64,000 nt of DNA from Leptasterias polaris. Taxonomy: Eukaryota > Echinodermata > Asteroidea > Forcipulatida > Asteriidae. Where the stretch lies: NCBI GenBank assembly GCA_037783415.1, contig JAZGTN010000027.1:6472001-6536000 (forward strand), given 5' to 3'. The stretch's first letter is position 1, and every line of letters begins with the position of its first letter. Both the position numbers and the translations under genes were made by a program. The notes under the pieces are model-generated. The model had not been told where the DNA came from, did no database searches, and worked only from the letters and a program-made list of their open reading frames with translations. Of the stretch, positions 12,000 through 23,200 are shown piece after piece.

Positions 12000-12720
12000 C
12001 ACTTTTGCCGTGTCAAACTCAAATCGCACAATGATGTTTGGTTAGATTGGATGCTTAATGCATGTAAGTGGCAAAGCTAGAATTGTTCAGGGGATACGGG
12101 TAAAAAACCAACTCAACTGTACACACAATTGCATTTATATCAAGTAGGCCTAGTTACAGCGCAAGGGAAACTGGCTTTGGTAAATTTTAGTTCAATTGTG
12201 GGGTGAACGAAGACAAATTAATACAACATGATCCCGTGCTAGTCGATTGTTCTTTGTTCAAACAAAAATATGTTGTTTTGTAAAGCATGATTATTTGGTA
12301 ACTTTATCCCGTTTCCGCCAATGTAAATCACCGTGACAACTGCGACAACTCTTCTAAATTCGATAATTGTAAAAAAATTGTTTCTTCGCCTTGCTTCTTC
12401 GGCACACAAATCTTTTGAGTTCTATATGGCAAAAGGCATGGCAATTTTTAGCGCAGGATTGACGTTTTATGTATACTGGGTAACAATGAAGATGCAAGAA
12501 CACATACAAACCGAGGAGAGGTCAACAATAGTGAACCTTTTACTAATTAGGCCCTACTTTTAGTTAATGGTTTCTTTCAATGCACTTATAGGAGCGTAGA
12601 AAGGGCGTTCTCTTCGGGAGATGTATGAAAGATAGTTTGCCAAAAAAAATAAAATTGTCCCCATATATTATTTTTTGGTTCTCAAGGTTCTCAGAAAAGC
12701 GAACTTAATAATTGTTTTAG
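12000..12720. other. intergenic, nothing recognised
   Basis: A 76-codon plus-strand ORF at 12333-12563 has no recognisable motif or splice context. I treat the stretch as non-coding. Confidence 0.35.
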
Positions 12721-12721
12721 A

Positions 12722-12925
12722 CAAGAACCCCCTTGGAGAAAAAGGCAAGGAAGGAAGTTTAAGTTTTAGGTAAATGGAGGAAAACCACAAAGAATTATTC
12801 CAGAGAAGAACACGGATTCATGTAGGGACTGAAAACCCCAACCCACATAGTGCCCCAGCGGGATTCGAGCTGGGGTCCTGTAGAAGTGAAAGGACAGATA
12901 CCACTACACCAAACTGACTGCCCAA
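12722..12925 (-). mobile_element. tRNA-derived SINE candidate
   Basis: On the minus strand a tRNA-like head at about 12925-12852 carries an A-box-like TTTGGTGTAGTGGTA and a B-box-like GCTCGAATCCCGC. It is followed by a conserved-looking body (TTTTCAGTCCCTACATGAAT) and GGTTTTCCTCCATTTACC. It differs from the tRNA-Leu SINE elsewhere in the window. The family is not assigned. Confidence 0.55.
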
Positions 12926-12934
12926 AAAGTTGTT

Positions 12935-13577
12935 GACTACCAAATTCTCACTATTTTAGAAAAGGAATTAAAAACTTATAGTCTGGATGTCTTTGTTCTA
13001 CTTGATTTAGTGCTTTATTTGCTGGCTTCATGAGTCAGAATGCCAAATGAGACAACTTATTAATGAGGGGATGTAACCCTTTTCCTCTGATCGCTACACC
13101 CATGAAGGCATTTTGTGTAAGACAATTAAATTCAACTGAAACTTGTGTGTGTTTAACACGCTGGATTTTACAGATTTATTACTGCTTTCGTTAATCATTT
13201 AAAAAAACTTAATTTCACTGGGTTAGGCCCTTCATTCAAACTATAGAGAGAAAACGTGATATTTGACAATTCGGTAGAACCAATGAATGAATGCCTTTCG
13301 CTATGGAAATCTAAATCACTTCGAAAGGCTCTCAAAAACTAACCGACGACTAGAACAAAGAAACACATAAACTAATTACAAGTATGTACTATACTAGGCT
13401 ACTTAATGGAACACTTTTGGGAAAAGTATTGGTAAAAAAATAAAAATAATAATGAAATAAATAAAAATTAATAAGGCATGTTTTAAAAACTAGTATAACA
13501 CCCCTTCAAACAAATTCTGCTTTTTAATCACCTGTTATGTATTTTTTTTTAACTACAAAGCCGCGCAAACGCGACGC
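12935..13577. other. intergenic, nothing recognised
   Basis: AT-rich sequence without exon-like or repeat structure that I can name. Confidence 0.35.
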
Positions 13578-13883
13578 GCTACACACGCATGTGCGGCCCC
13601 TAAATGTAGACCGACCCCTAAATATAGTCCGACATAAATGTAGCCCCAAATGTGTATCTCAATGTAACCCCGACCTAAGTTTAGCCCAAAACTTGTACCT
13701 AGATGTATTCCAGACCTAAGCGAAGCCCCAAAACTTGCACCTAAGTGTATAGCTGCGCTTTTAAGAATGGCAATTGAAAATCTGTTCAAATGCCAACCCT
13801 GATTTTCCAGTAAATTGCTTTGAAGGTAAAATGGAATTTTTTCAGGGGGAAAAAGTCTGTAAAATAGCACATTCCTTGCTTTA

Positions 13884-14130
13884 GAATAGAATAGAATAGA
13901 ATTGTTTATTCAGCCATTGATTAAAAACAATCACAGGAATTTGGAATATTGGTCTCGCACCATCATTAAAAAAACCCAACTACAGTATACTTAACATTCA
14001 ATGCGATAAAAACAGACTAGGCCTATTATAAACAATCAATACATCAATACATCAATACAAAAATTTAATATATAAAAAATATCTGAAACTACTTTACTAT
14101 AACATGGAAAATTCCTATTAAAAATTCCCA
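13884..14130 (-). mobile_element. 3' end of a CR1-like LINE
   Basis: On the minus strand it ends TGGCTGAATAAAC(A)ATTCTATTC, with a (TTCTA)n-like tail. The fuller CR1-like element at 34278-36805 also ends TGGCTGAATAAAGAATAAG. Only the 3' UTR is visible. Confidence 0.5.
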
Positions 14131-14380
14131 TTGAAAATTTAATGTTCTTCCCAACATGATCATCATATATAATTAAAGGCAGTGTGCTCGCTACCCACCT
14201 GCATTATTCATCTCTGAATCGGGCACTGCCGCACAGTCACACCATGGAGGTGGGCCAATTGTTAATTGGTGCGACTGTGCGGCCGAGTCCGAATTGATGA
14301 TTTCGGCAGTGGTTATTATGGCAGGAACGCCGCATCCGAACTCGGGCGTACTTAGTACGTCGCACCATGGAGTGGGGTAA

Positions 14381-14492
14381 CGAATTAGTAATTCGTTTTA
14401 ACGGATTACAAATTCGTTATAACGGATTATTAATTCGTTATAACGGATTATTAATTCGTTATAACGGATTATTAATTCGTTATAACGGATTA
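14381..14492 (+). repeat. 21-bp tandem repeat
   Basis: About five copies of a unit like AATTCGTTATAACGGATTATT. The unit contains the palindrome-like CGTTATAACG. Confidence 0.85.
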
Positions 14493-14738
14493 GTTCCCGC
14501 TGATAATATATACTTCAGTGGCACGATTGGGCTTTCGTAGTAATCTGTACATTTGTTACTTGGTGACTGTACGATTTACAAACTAATTAGACTTAAAGTA
14601 TTTTCCTTTAAAGGAATATGGTTGAAAGTACTATATTGAGCAGGTTCATTGCCAACAATATTAAACCTAAGAATGCACGGTCACTCAGACAAAATTAATT
14701 ACAACCTGTACGAATGAGTGAGGTCTATAGGACTTTAA

Positions 14739-15122
14739 ATGGAAGGTATACGTTTGGTAATGACTCTGAAAATTAATGGCAATAAAAACTTACTTGGTAA
14801 GAAGTACAGCAGCTTTGGATAGTAGGCCCTATAATGCATTTTGAGAAACTTTTCACTTCGAAGTACTGCGGTTATGGAAAATATATCACTTTTTATCCCC
14901 AACATTTTGAATCTTAGAAGCGTTACGGTCGCAACGCTTCTAAGATTGTGTATTCCTATAGGGAATATTCTTCCTGCGTGGAAATATTCGCTCCGGTTTT
15001 TCGGTGATATCTCAAAAACGCGACCACCTTTTGAAGTGAAATTTTCACTGGTTACTTTTATTGTATATACCTACATTTGTATAGGATTAAACGGTTCCAA
15101 AAACCAAAGGTATACTTTGCCT
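14739..15122 (+). mobile_element. TTAA-type MITE, family 1, copy 2
   Basis: TTAA at 14735-14738 and 15123-15126 flank inverted ends GGTATACGTTTGG and CCAAAGGTATAC. It is about 384 bases and closely matches 1480-1868. The inner palindrome reads GAAGCGTTACGG/GCAACGCTTC. Confidence 0.75.
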
Positions 15123-15808
15123 TTAAACATGGCAACAAGAAATAATGCTCTGTAGTACGTGCTAACCCCCCAAAACGGATTGAAATGTCAAAGTACTTTA
15201 AGCCTAATTAGTTCGTAAATCGTAGTCATGGGGTAATAATTTTACAGATTACCATAAAATACAGACGAATAGTGCACGTGGCCGTTGAATGATGTTTGAC
15301 ACCAGCCGCCCATACTCCATCTTACAGATACAGAGGTAAAAAACTTCGTGGTTCGTGGTTTTCCGGGGGGGGGTCTGGTATAGTTCGACGGAAACAACGC
15401 GATCGGCTTGTCAGTAATTTTGGACGGAACATCCATCAGACTTTCTATGATAAATACCTATTAATGTGGTAATGTTTGTGACTAAGTATAACTAAATAAA
15501 GAATGTAAGCTTTTACAGTCTGTTTTCCCTTTGAAGAAATGTCCACTAATAATACCCTCAAAACAATTGAAAGACTAAAAATCCCGGTCGGCAATTCGAA
15601 AGATTGTCAATTGCTACCCTTAAATGCGCGGGCTATACATTGGTAGTTTGGAGCTATAATTACGTCGGGGCTACATTTAGGTACAAGTTTTGGGCTACAT
15701 TTAGGTCGGGGATACAAGGGTTCGGGCTACAATTAGGGCCGCACACACAAAGCAAAAATTGCACTAAATCCTTGGCAACTTTTGTACTATCCCATAGCAA
15801 CCAGTGTA

Positions 15809-16021
15809 CTATAGGCCTACCCATCGAAACGGCAGCTTCTTGGTACCTATATGTCTAGGCACAATCATGTACGGGGTGTTATAAAACACATGTTGACTGA
15901 TGTTACTCGACTGAGCTATGGTTAAACTACGATTTCCGAGGTGATTCTTGGTGCTGTCTGTTTTCCCGACACGAAACCGAGGGAAAATAGACCGCAGAAG
16001 GATCAGCACGAGTAAAATCAT
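15809..16021 (-). other. unassigned 70-codon ORF
   Basis: Begins MILLVLILLRSIFPRF, which could be a signal peptide. There is no splice-site or homology support and it ends within a repeat-like TAGGCCTAT motif. It is probably chance, and is recorded only because of its N-terminus. Confidence 0.12.
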
Positions 16022-16313
16022 TAAATACTTGTTTATTATTTGATATTAAAACAAGCTGTACCCAAATGCAAAAACTGCACTAGTTTATTCATCACGCAGC
16101 GAAATTTAAATGAAGTTGAAACGGCTTAAAATCTTCTGATTATCTTTGTTTCTTCTTATGGATAGAAGATTAGAAATCAATCTGTACAAGATGAAATCAT
16201 TATGAAAACAAATTAAAGGATAATTGGTGGCATTTATTAGAAGAAGCGTGATCAATAATGATAATAATTATAAGATCTGTGTAGCGCTAGTATTTAGAAA
16301 ACTATTCACTGCG

Positions 16314-16502
16314 TTAAGACCTCGAGGAAATTAATGATAATTTATGCCTAAGTTTTGAGACGTAATCGGAAGGACGCAATGTCATTGGCAAATTGTTCCA
16401 TAGGGTGGGGGCTGCAACTGAAATGCATCCTAACAACCATGACTTATGGAACAGAAACATGTCCTGCAGCGAATGTTTTGAACAACTAATTGAGGACAAC
16501 AC
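16314..16502 (-). pseudogene. C-terminal fragment of a non-LTR reverse transcriptase
   Basis: The frame encodes VAAPTLWNNLPMTLRPSDYV followed by a short basic tail and stop. The pattern of A-P-x-L-W-N-x-L-P-x-x-L-R close to the end is typical of LINE ORF2 C-termini. No RT or endonuclease core is present. Confidence 0.6.
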
Positions 16503-16519
16503 AGGGAGTCGTGACAGAA

Positions 16520-16840
16520 AAATGGTACATCACAATGCGTGGTGAGTTAACCAAAACAATATTCCAGAGAAAACAAAAGCCAAGGACATCATTGAAAAGA
16601 TTAAAGGGACCAAGTGGAGATGGGCAGGTCATGACTGTGTCAAGGGTCGACGACAACCGGTGGACTAGACGAATGAAATAATTGCAGTATAGAACAGCCA
16701 AGAGAAAGAGAGGAGGGCCAAAGAGAAGATGGAGCGATGACGTAACAGCACACATGGACACGGCTACATGGACCAGAGTGGCTAGAGAAAGAGAGAGAGA
16801 AAGGCAAAACTGGTGCAATTCCGTGACCGTGGAGAGCGAA
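16520..16840 (+). pseudogene. C-terminal fragment of an RTE-like LINE protein, frameshifted
   Basis: In one frame KWRWAGHD, in another VDDNRWTRRM, then RGGPKRRWSDDV and TATWTRVARERER. The order WAGH-DDNRW-KR.RGRP..RW.DD-W.RVA.DR matches the C-terminus of RTE-type reverse transcriptases. At least one frameshift and one stop make it a relic. Confidence 0.65.
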
Positions 16841-16849
16841 GGTTTGTTT

Positions 16850-17420
16850 CTCAGTGGATTTGTCTTCTGTGAAGGATACTTAAGCAAATTAGCGGGGGTG
16901 TCCCTCGCGAAAGTGTGGGCGGAATCCGTGAGAGCCCGAAATCCAAAATGCGTTTGGTCTACAATACTGCTAAGTATATGATTTATGGGGTTTTGGGGGT
17001 CGAGGAATCCATTTTTGACGTCCACTTGATGATTTGACAAATTTTTGACCTTCAAATCCAAGATGGCTGTCGTTTTTCATCTCAAAAAGTTTTTTTATTT
17101 TTTTATTTGTCGTATAGTCTTCATAATAGACTCCAATAAAGCTCTGATCATGTTAAGTTGAGTGATGGACAGTAAAACTACACAAAAGTCATCCAAGAGG
17201 TTAAAGTTACAGGTTATTGTTGATTCAACCTATGAAAATTGGCTCTCAATGGTCACAAAAGTACTGGAATTCACCCAGCGAACTAATTGGTGAAATGTAT
17301 GTATTGGAATACATAGGTATTCGTAATTTGTCAATACCAGACACCACCCAATGAAAGATTATGGTACAGGTACACCAAAGTTTAGGTTGGTAGTAAATTA
17401 TTGGTCCTTGGGTTTTTTCC
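16850..17420. other. intergenic, nothing recognised
   Basis: No exon, TIR or tandem repeat recognised. Confidence 0.35.
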
Positions 17421-17498
17421 TATCACAAAAGTAATCTATTCAGGCAATAAATGACTGAGTAAACTGAACATAAAGTACTATAATTGTCACCTGGTTGT

Positions 17499-17912
17499 TC
17501 AAGTACAACGTCTATAATAAAAGCAGGAAATTGTCCTGTGGTTACGGTACTCAAGGACGTCTGACATGCCTGTTGTATTAACTCCAAACACCTGTCCATT
17601 ATGGCTAACGTAACATTCAATTGGGTGGTGTATAATTTTAATCTGTGGAAATTCTGTATCCTCATCCGAATCTGTTGAGTCTCCAAACTCACTGTCATCA
17701 TCGCTACTGTCATCGCTGCTGTCATCTAAACAGTCACGAGGTGTGAGCCGGTGGGGCAAGGGTGGAAGGGTGTGGCGCACTGGTCGGCACTTCCCATTCA
17801 TGATTTCCCAACCATGACCAATGGGGATGGATGCTCTAGTAAGTTGAAATGGAGCTGGCAGTATGTTATGAAGTTCACGGTCACGGTCACGGAATTGCAC
17901 CAGATGACCCAA
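17499..17912 (-). CDS. unassigned acidic ORF, 137 codons
   Basis: Starts MGHLVQFRDRDREL, contains KCRPVRHTLPPLPHRLTP, then an acidic serine run (DDSSDDSSDDDSEF, later STDSDEDTEF). A stop lies a few codons upstream in the same frame, so an in-frame extension is not possible. The composition is protein-like rather than random. It resembles tails of some transposon-linked proteins, but I cannot name a family, and it may be a broken piece. No splice sites were assigned. Confidence 0.35.
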   Translation of the reverse strand: MGHLVQFRDRDRELHNILPAPFQLTRASIPIGHGWEIMNGKCRPVRHTLPPLPHRLTPRDCLDDSSDDSSDDDSEFGDSTDSDEDTEFPQIKIIHHPIECYVSHNGQVFGVNTTGMSDVLEYRNHRTISCFYYRRCT

Positions 17913-18226
17913 CTAGGAGGGCTTTGTCCGACAGGTGGACGAACACAAGCTTTGATGATGAGTACACGGAATAATAAACCAGATTGTTTTGTGATTGTTC
18001 GTTTATGTAGAAACATCAAAGGGAGATTGCAATTATTATACACCTCACGCATTCTGACATCACTGTGCAGTGGTGGGAAAACGACCTTGAAGTAACAGTA
18101 GAAACGTAATTAGGAATGTATTTGTGTATGTATGAGGTTGAATGCATTCATATACCTCAACAATTTGCTTCTATTGACGTCACCATGGGAACGGTAATTT
18201 GACAATAGGCATAGAACCCGGTGAAT

Positions 18227-18567
18227 AGGCTGTGTGCTCGTTTTTTACTTTATTTATTTTTCTAAGAAACAAAATCTTCCATTTTTTTTTTTATATATAC
18301 AAAATTCTTGAAAATAAAAATACACACGGCAGTTTGTTAATAATTTGTTATACAAGCAACCGGAAACGGGGGTCAAAGGATGTTCTCGGGTTTCCTTTGT
18401 TGGTTTATGAGGTTTTTTTTATTTTCATATTTTATAGCCATTACCTACGTTATTTAAACTAAAGTTTTTGAAGAATCAGAACTTCACATAATAAATCCAA
18501 CACTCAATATGGTTGGTAATAGGACCAACCTGGTCCTGGAAGTATACGCCAGAGACTTGCGCAGTCT
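18227..18567. mobile_element. diverged relative of the 590-bp AT-flanked element
   Basis: The right part (about 18350-18567) parallels 28370-28612: AACCGGAA, the GTTGG/ACCAA...GGTCC motif, then CCAGAGACTTGCGCAGTCT at the end. The left end is uncertain. Confidence 0.4.
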
Positions 18568-18569
18568 AG

Positions 18570-19160
18570 GACTATATTACGCTGCAGTTTCTATACCTTG
18601 CCTGATATGTGGCAGAAGGTGCCCCCAAATGTTTCCATACTTTAACGCACTCTATTCCTCTACAGAAGTACATCCCTTAACACTGCCTGAAGCGGTGGCG
18701 CTCGCGGTAGGCACATTTTTTTGTTTCTATCAATAACATAAAAACCGTTAGGTCAAATCCGGTCGTATACATGTAATCCTCTATTCGAACAGTGTGTCAC
18801 TCCTGGGGTTGAATTCACTAACAGGTCACCATGACCCTTTGAAGTTTGCCGGCAGCAGTCCCCATTGACATGTCTACATGTCTACACCCATTGAAACACG
18901 TGCAGATGTTTTGCCTATGCGTTTTGTACACGAACCTTGAATTTTATTTAAAGATAAGGTTTGCAGCCAACATAATGTAATATATCTACCATCAGGCTAC
19001 CACAAAGTCTTTCTGGCACGGGAATTGCCTTGGGATCACCCAAAACAGTCTTAATTGCCCTATAATTAAAAGTGCCTTCCGATGAGGCGAAACTCTTCAG
19101 ACAGTGATTTAATGGGAGCCTTGGGACCCAGGGTTTTAAAGGATTATATAGTGAGGTTCC
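18570..19160. other. intergenic, left edge of duplication unit A
   Basis: No gene recognised. Similarity to the second unit begins near 19160. Confidence 0.3.
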
Positions 19161-19263
19161 AAGCACACAATGGAGACACAATACAGGGGCGGGGTATCAC
19201 CATGCCCCACATTGAGCTCAAATGGACCCCCCACACATCTGAAGAATTCCTGAAATTTCAAGT

Positions 19264-19960
19264 ACATAACGGGGATACAATAGGGGGTAAACCATACCGT
19301 CATAATATAAAAGTTCATGAGATTCCCATCAGAACACAATGGAAATACAATAGGTGGGAGTAGGATGGTGGACGATGCCACCTTGTAGTATACCAAATGG
19401 CGTTTGTTTTACCAGTTGGTTACAAAGTCAATGGTGTCCATTGTTACGGAGTTCAATAAGAAACGTGATATTGAGGGGAACGAACGTATGGCAAAATTTG
19501 CCCTACATAGTCTGTCATTTAAATCGACCAATACAAACTTAGAAAGTGGCAAATTGCCAGACGCACGAAATAAAATGGTAATTAACTCTTACACATAACA
19601 GGGATACAATAGGGGGTAGACCATACCACCATACTACATCGAGCACCAAATATACAAAGTAGTCCTACCCCCCCCCCCCCCCAACAACAAAAAGGAAACC
19701 CTCTTAAGAGTTCCTGAGATTCCCATCTGAACACAACGAAAATACAATTTGTGGGAGTGGGGTGGTAAACGATGCCACATTTATATACCAAATGGCGGTT
19801 TTTTGTTACCAGTTGGTTACAAAGTCAATGGTGTCCCTTGTTCAATAAAAACGTGTTATTGAGGGGCACGAATGTATGGCAAAATTTGCCCTACGTAGTC
19901 TGTCATTTAAATCGACAAATAAAAACCTAGAAAATGGCAAATTGCCGTACGCACTAAATA
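19264..19960 (+). repeat. 330-bp local tandem duplication in unit A
   Basis: The ACATAAC-GGGATACAATAGGGGGTA motif recurs at 19264 and 19594, followed in both by matching text through TTACAAAGTCAATGGTGTCC and AAATTTGCCCTAC. Unit B has one copy of this block. Confidence 0.7.
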
Positions 19961-20090
19961 AAATGGTAAATAACTATTTGAGAACATGATGATACCGTGA
20001 AGCTTGTAAAGCTCCGGCTCACAATACCTGATTACATGCCTTTGACTACAAAGCCTATCACTGTCACGCCACAACCCCGGTCTTCTATTG

Positions 20091-20096
20091 TTTATT
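20091..20096 (-). terminator. polyadenylation signal AATAAA, gene copy A
   Basis: AATAAA on the minus strand about 35 bases after the TGA of copy A. The same place in copy B (49331-49337) reads ATATAAA. Confidence 0.5.
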
Positions 20097-20131
20097 TGGT
20101 CACGTGATAATATAGACATGTCAAAACTTCT

Positions 20132-20278
20132 TCAAAATTGCTTACAACCTAAAAGTTCAAAACGAAGAGCGATGAATGCATACCAATCAATAGGTACAAT
20201 GCGAACCTTGATTGCCAGGATTGGTTCGTAGAAACGACTCTCAACGATGTCATCTCTACTGATGCAACCGTACAAATT
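20132..20278 (-). CDS. copy A exon 4: F5/8 type C domain, last part and stop
   Basis: 147 bases after acceptor acacaacAG. It encodes NLYGCISRDDIVESRFYEPI, then KVRIVPIDW and [12 protein letters not shown] before TGA. The closing [10 protein letters not shown] is the usual end of an F5/8C domain. YGC here corresponds to DGS in copy B. Confidence 0.88.
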   Translation of the reverse strand, partial: NLYGCISRDDIVESRFYEPILAIKVRIVPIDWYAFIALRFELLGCKQF

Positions 20279-23200
20279 CTGTTGTGTATAAAATAAAAAT
20301 TTATTTTCTAACAAATTCAACCTGCATGCAAAACACAGAGTAAATTCTCAAGTCATTGTCAACTCAACTGATTCAATTAAAACATATTAGGGATTGGAAA
20401 GAGTCGTGCTATGTTGTTTAACAACGAGGTAACAACCACAACGTAAAGAAGCAACAAATCCCAACGAACAGTATGTCCAGACCAGATCCCTTGCACATGA
20501 CGTCACAAGCCCAAAACAGAGCCCTCACTGAGGTCAGTGGAGACTTGTCATTAGCCTGAACATCGACGTCACACTTTGAGGCTTGTGAATAACGCCAGAC
20601 ACCATCCCTGGGCGCCGCCCGGCGGGATCCCGCCGGATGTACTTTTGACCTCGCATCATATTTTCACGGAGATTATACATGGTGTAACATGTATATCCAA
20701 TAACATGATGTAAACTGTCTGCACGTACACGCTGCATTCAGACGACTGATCACCTCGGACCAATCATAACACAGATATGGAAAGCTATACGTCACAGCAC
20801 GTTTATCCAATGAAAATCCTTGTATCCAATGAAATCATTGGGCCTGTAAACCAGTGCCTGTCTACAGTGGACCAGTCTAACCTATCATTGGCTGAGAGTT
20901 GTGTGCGGCACGTATAAGCCTTTTCGCAATCTCAGCGCGAAATGCATTGTGGTACTTTGGTCATAGGTCATTGGAGATAAACAAACAGCGTTGCCCCTAG
21001 CTACTCGTACTAGCGTGCACATTGTGAATAGCCAAATCGCGTAATATTGACCTGATAGTATCGCTGAAAATGAAGTTTTTTCGCCGTTTTTTCACTGAAT
21101 GATGGATGGAAATGCATCTGAACTTACTTTCGAAGAGATTAGACTTTGGAATGAGGATGCTTTGAAGGATTTTCTTGGCAAACTGGAAATTACTGTTGGG
21201 CCCCAAATACACAAAAAAAACATGACAATTTTTGGGGGGTACATTTAGTTGGCCCTTGAAAAAGTAAATGTTTGCATGAATGAAATTTTGATGGCCCAAA
21301 ATGGTGGCATTGGGCAAGCGAGCTTATTCTAAACATATTAAAAACGAGTGTGCTAATAGACTTGAAATGTTGCTTATCATGTTTAACTATATTTGCAGTA
21401 TTACGTTGTTTTTTTACATTTTTACTCATGGTAAACACTTGGTAAATACATTTCAAATTTTCAGAAATTCATATCATATTGTAACATTTTCACAACTATG
21501 TTCCTTTTTTGCCAAACATACAACGTATAAAGCATTATGTACATGTAGTGCAATATTTGGTAAAATTTACTGTTTGCATATATGTTTAGATACGGTTAAC
21601 TTGCAGCTGTTTGAAATAGTGCAGACCATATATTTTGAAATATTTCTTGTTTTTTGCAATAGTAAATTGGTGACATTGTGATGTCAAGTGCTATTATTTT
21701 AGAACTAGGTAAGTAGCTGTCTCTCCGACATGAGCAAACCGATATCTTGATTTCATACACATGATTAAGTCTTATTTGTTCTCAGTTATTTATATTTACT
21801 TTCTTCACAAACAATATCACTCATTACTAGCCGTCGTTACGCGACGCCGCGTATTGTTTATCTCCAGAAACTCGTCGGCAGGCAATTCCCGCGCATGCGC
21901 ACTGAGATTGCGAAAAGGCTTATGGCGCGTGCACGTTTCCATTTTCTTGACCTCAGCGTTGGCGGCCAATGCAACCAGTGTATCCAACAAACCTTTATTT
22001 ATCATAAGTTGTCAAGCAATATTAAAGGCAATTCATTATTATTCATTTTTGGGTTCGGAACAAAGCATATATTTTTTTGTTAATGTTGTTTTTAAAATTT
22101 GGCGGTTGGTATTAATGCTAAATATTCAGACTTGTAAAATATGATATGCCTAATATCATTTTATCCCTTGTCTCTTCCTTATGCGCTGTCGATGATTTAC
22201 ACAGTTACCACGTGGCAACAAAGTCGCGATGTTATCAGATCAGGGTAGGTCAAACGAGGTTAAATGCAGAATTCAGAGAGGAGTTCCAATAACAAACAGA
22301 CAGACAGCCCGACAGTCCACCTCATAGACAGACAGACAGACAGATACCATTCGGCAAATTATTAAGAGACTTAAATCTCAAGTTGAAATTGTTTTTAAAG
22401 CGCTTTCAAGCTTCAGATGTGACTTCAGCACATGTTAACGCTTAGCATTTTAGATGCTTTTATAACTTATCTCGTCTTAGACACTGAATGATGATCAAGA
22501 CAAAACTGAATGTATAAATAATTTAATAAAATAAAAAAGAGAGAAAACATAACAGCAGCAAATGTTTCTGGGTAAAATCTCCATGCTGAAGTATGTGATC
22601 TACTTGTAGTACTTTAGTATCATAAATAACGTAAAGTTGAGATGTTTTAATTTTACTTTAATCAAATCATCCGATGGAATGTAAACAAACAAAAATATTA
22701 GTACAAATTACCTGGGTTTGATCAAGTTGGTCTTTCACATCACTAAGGGATGTTTGTGAGGGAGGTTGGTACTGCACTTTGTACTTAGTCACCCACTGCC
22801 CACTGTGATCTTGACGAGCTTGAATGAGTACGCCAGTGACGTAGGTCGGGCAGCCTAAATCCACCTGTATCCACGGATCGGTGTCTGACGTTGCTGGCTG
22901 CCATGCTCCTATTGGAGGCCCATCCGGGGGGATTTTGTTGAGACGAGCACCAGCTGGTGTACTTATACCAGTGTATTGTTTTGTTGGTTCAAAGTTGCTC
23001 GAAGCGGTTATGTTCTCATCGGGGATGGAACCATCCTCAAGGCCAAGTCGACTCATACAAGGGTCTTATAGAGGAAAGAAACATTTGGAAAAACAACAAC
23101 AAAAACAAAAATGAAAATTATTTTACAGTGCGCTATTTCTGACAGATTTGCAATCCCGTTTTAAAGGCAAAGAATAGCTTTGGTTGTTCTGAGCCCGTCG

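Larger units (their letters stand above)
13578..15760. repeat. 2.2-kb structure flanked by inverted CTAAATGTAGCCC arrays
   Basis: The left arm (about 13578-13790) starts GTGCGGCCCCTAAATGTAG and repeats CTAAATGTAGCCC-like motifs. The right arm (about 15595-15760) is its reverse complement in the same order, ending CTACAATTAGGGCCGCAC. Both arms end with a CAATTG-containing stretch on the inner side. Inverted, internally repetitive arms resemble a foldback-type element. The space between has collected a LINE 3' end, a 21-bp repeat and a MITE. Confidence 0.55.

Noticed and set aside
18948..19181. Possible exon with GTFNYRAIKTVLGDPKAIPV
   Set aside because: No matching splice sites or phase partner, and it falls at the edge of the duplication without a counterpart in unit B.
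21301..22144. 126- and 127-codon ORFs around 21.3-22.1 kb
   Set aside because: The first lies inside the non-coding AT-flanked element; the second spans its edge. Neither has protein-like composition.
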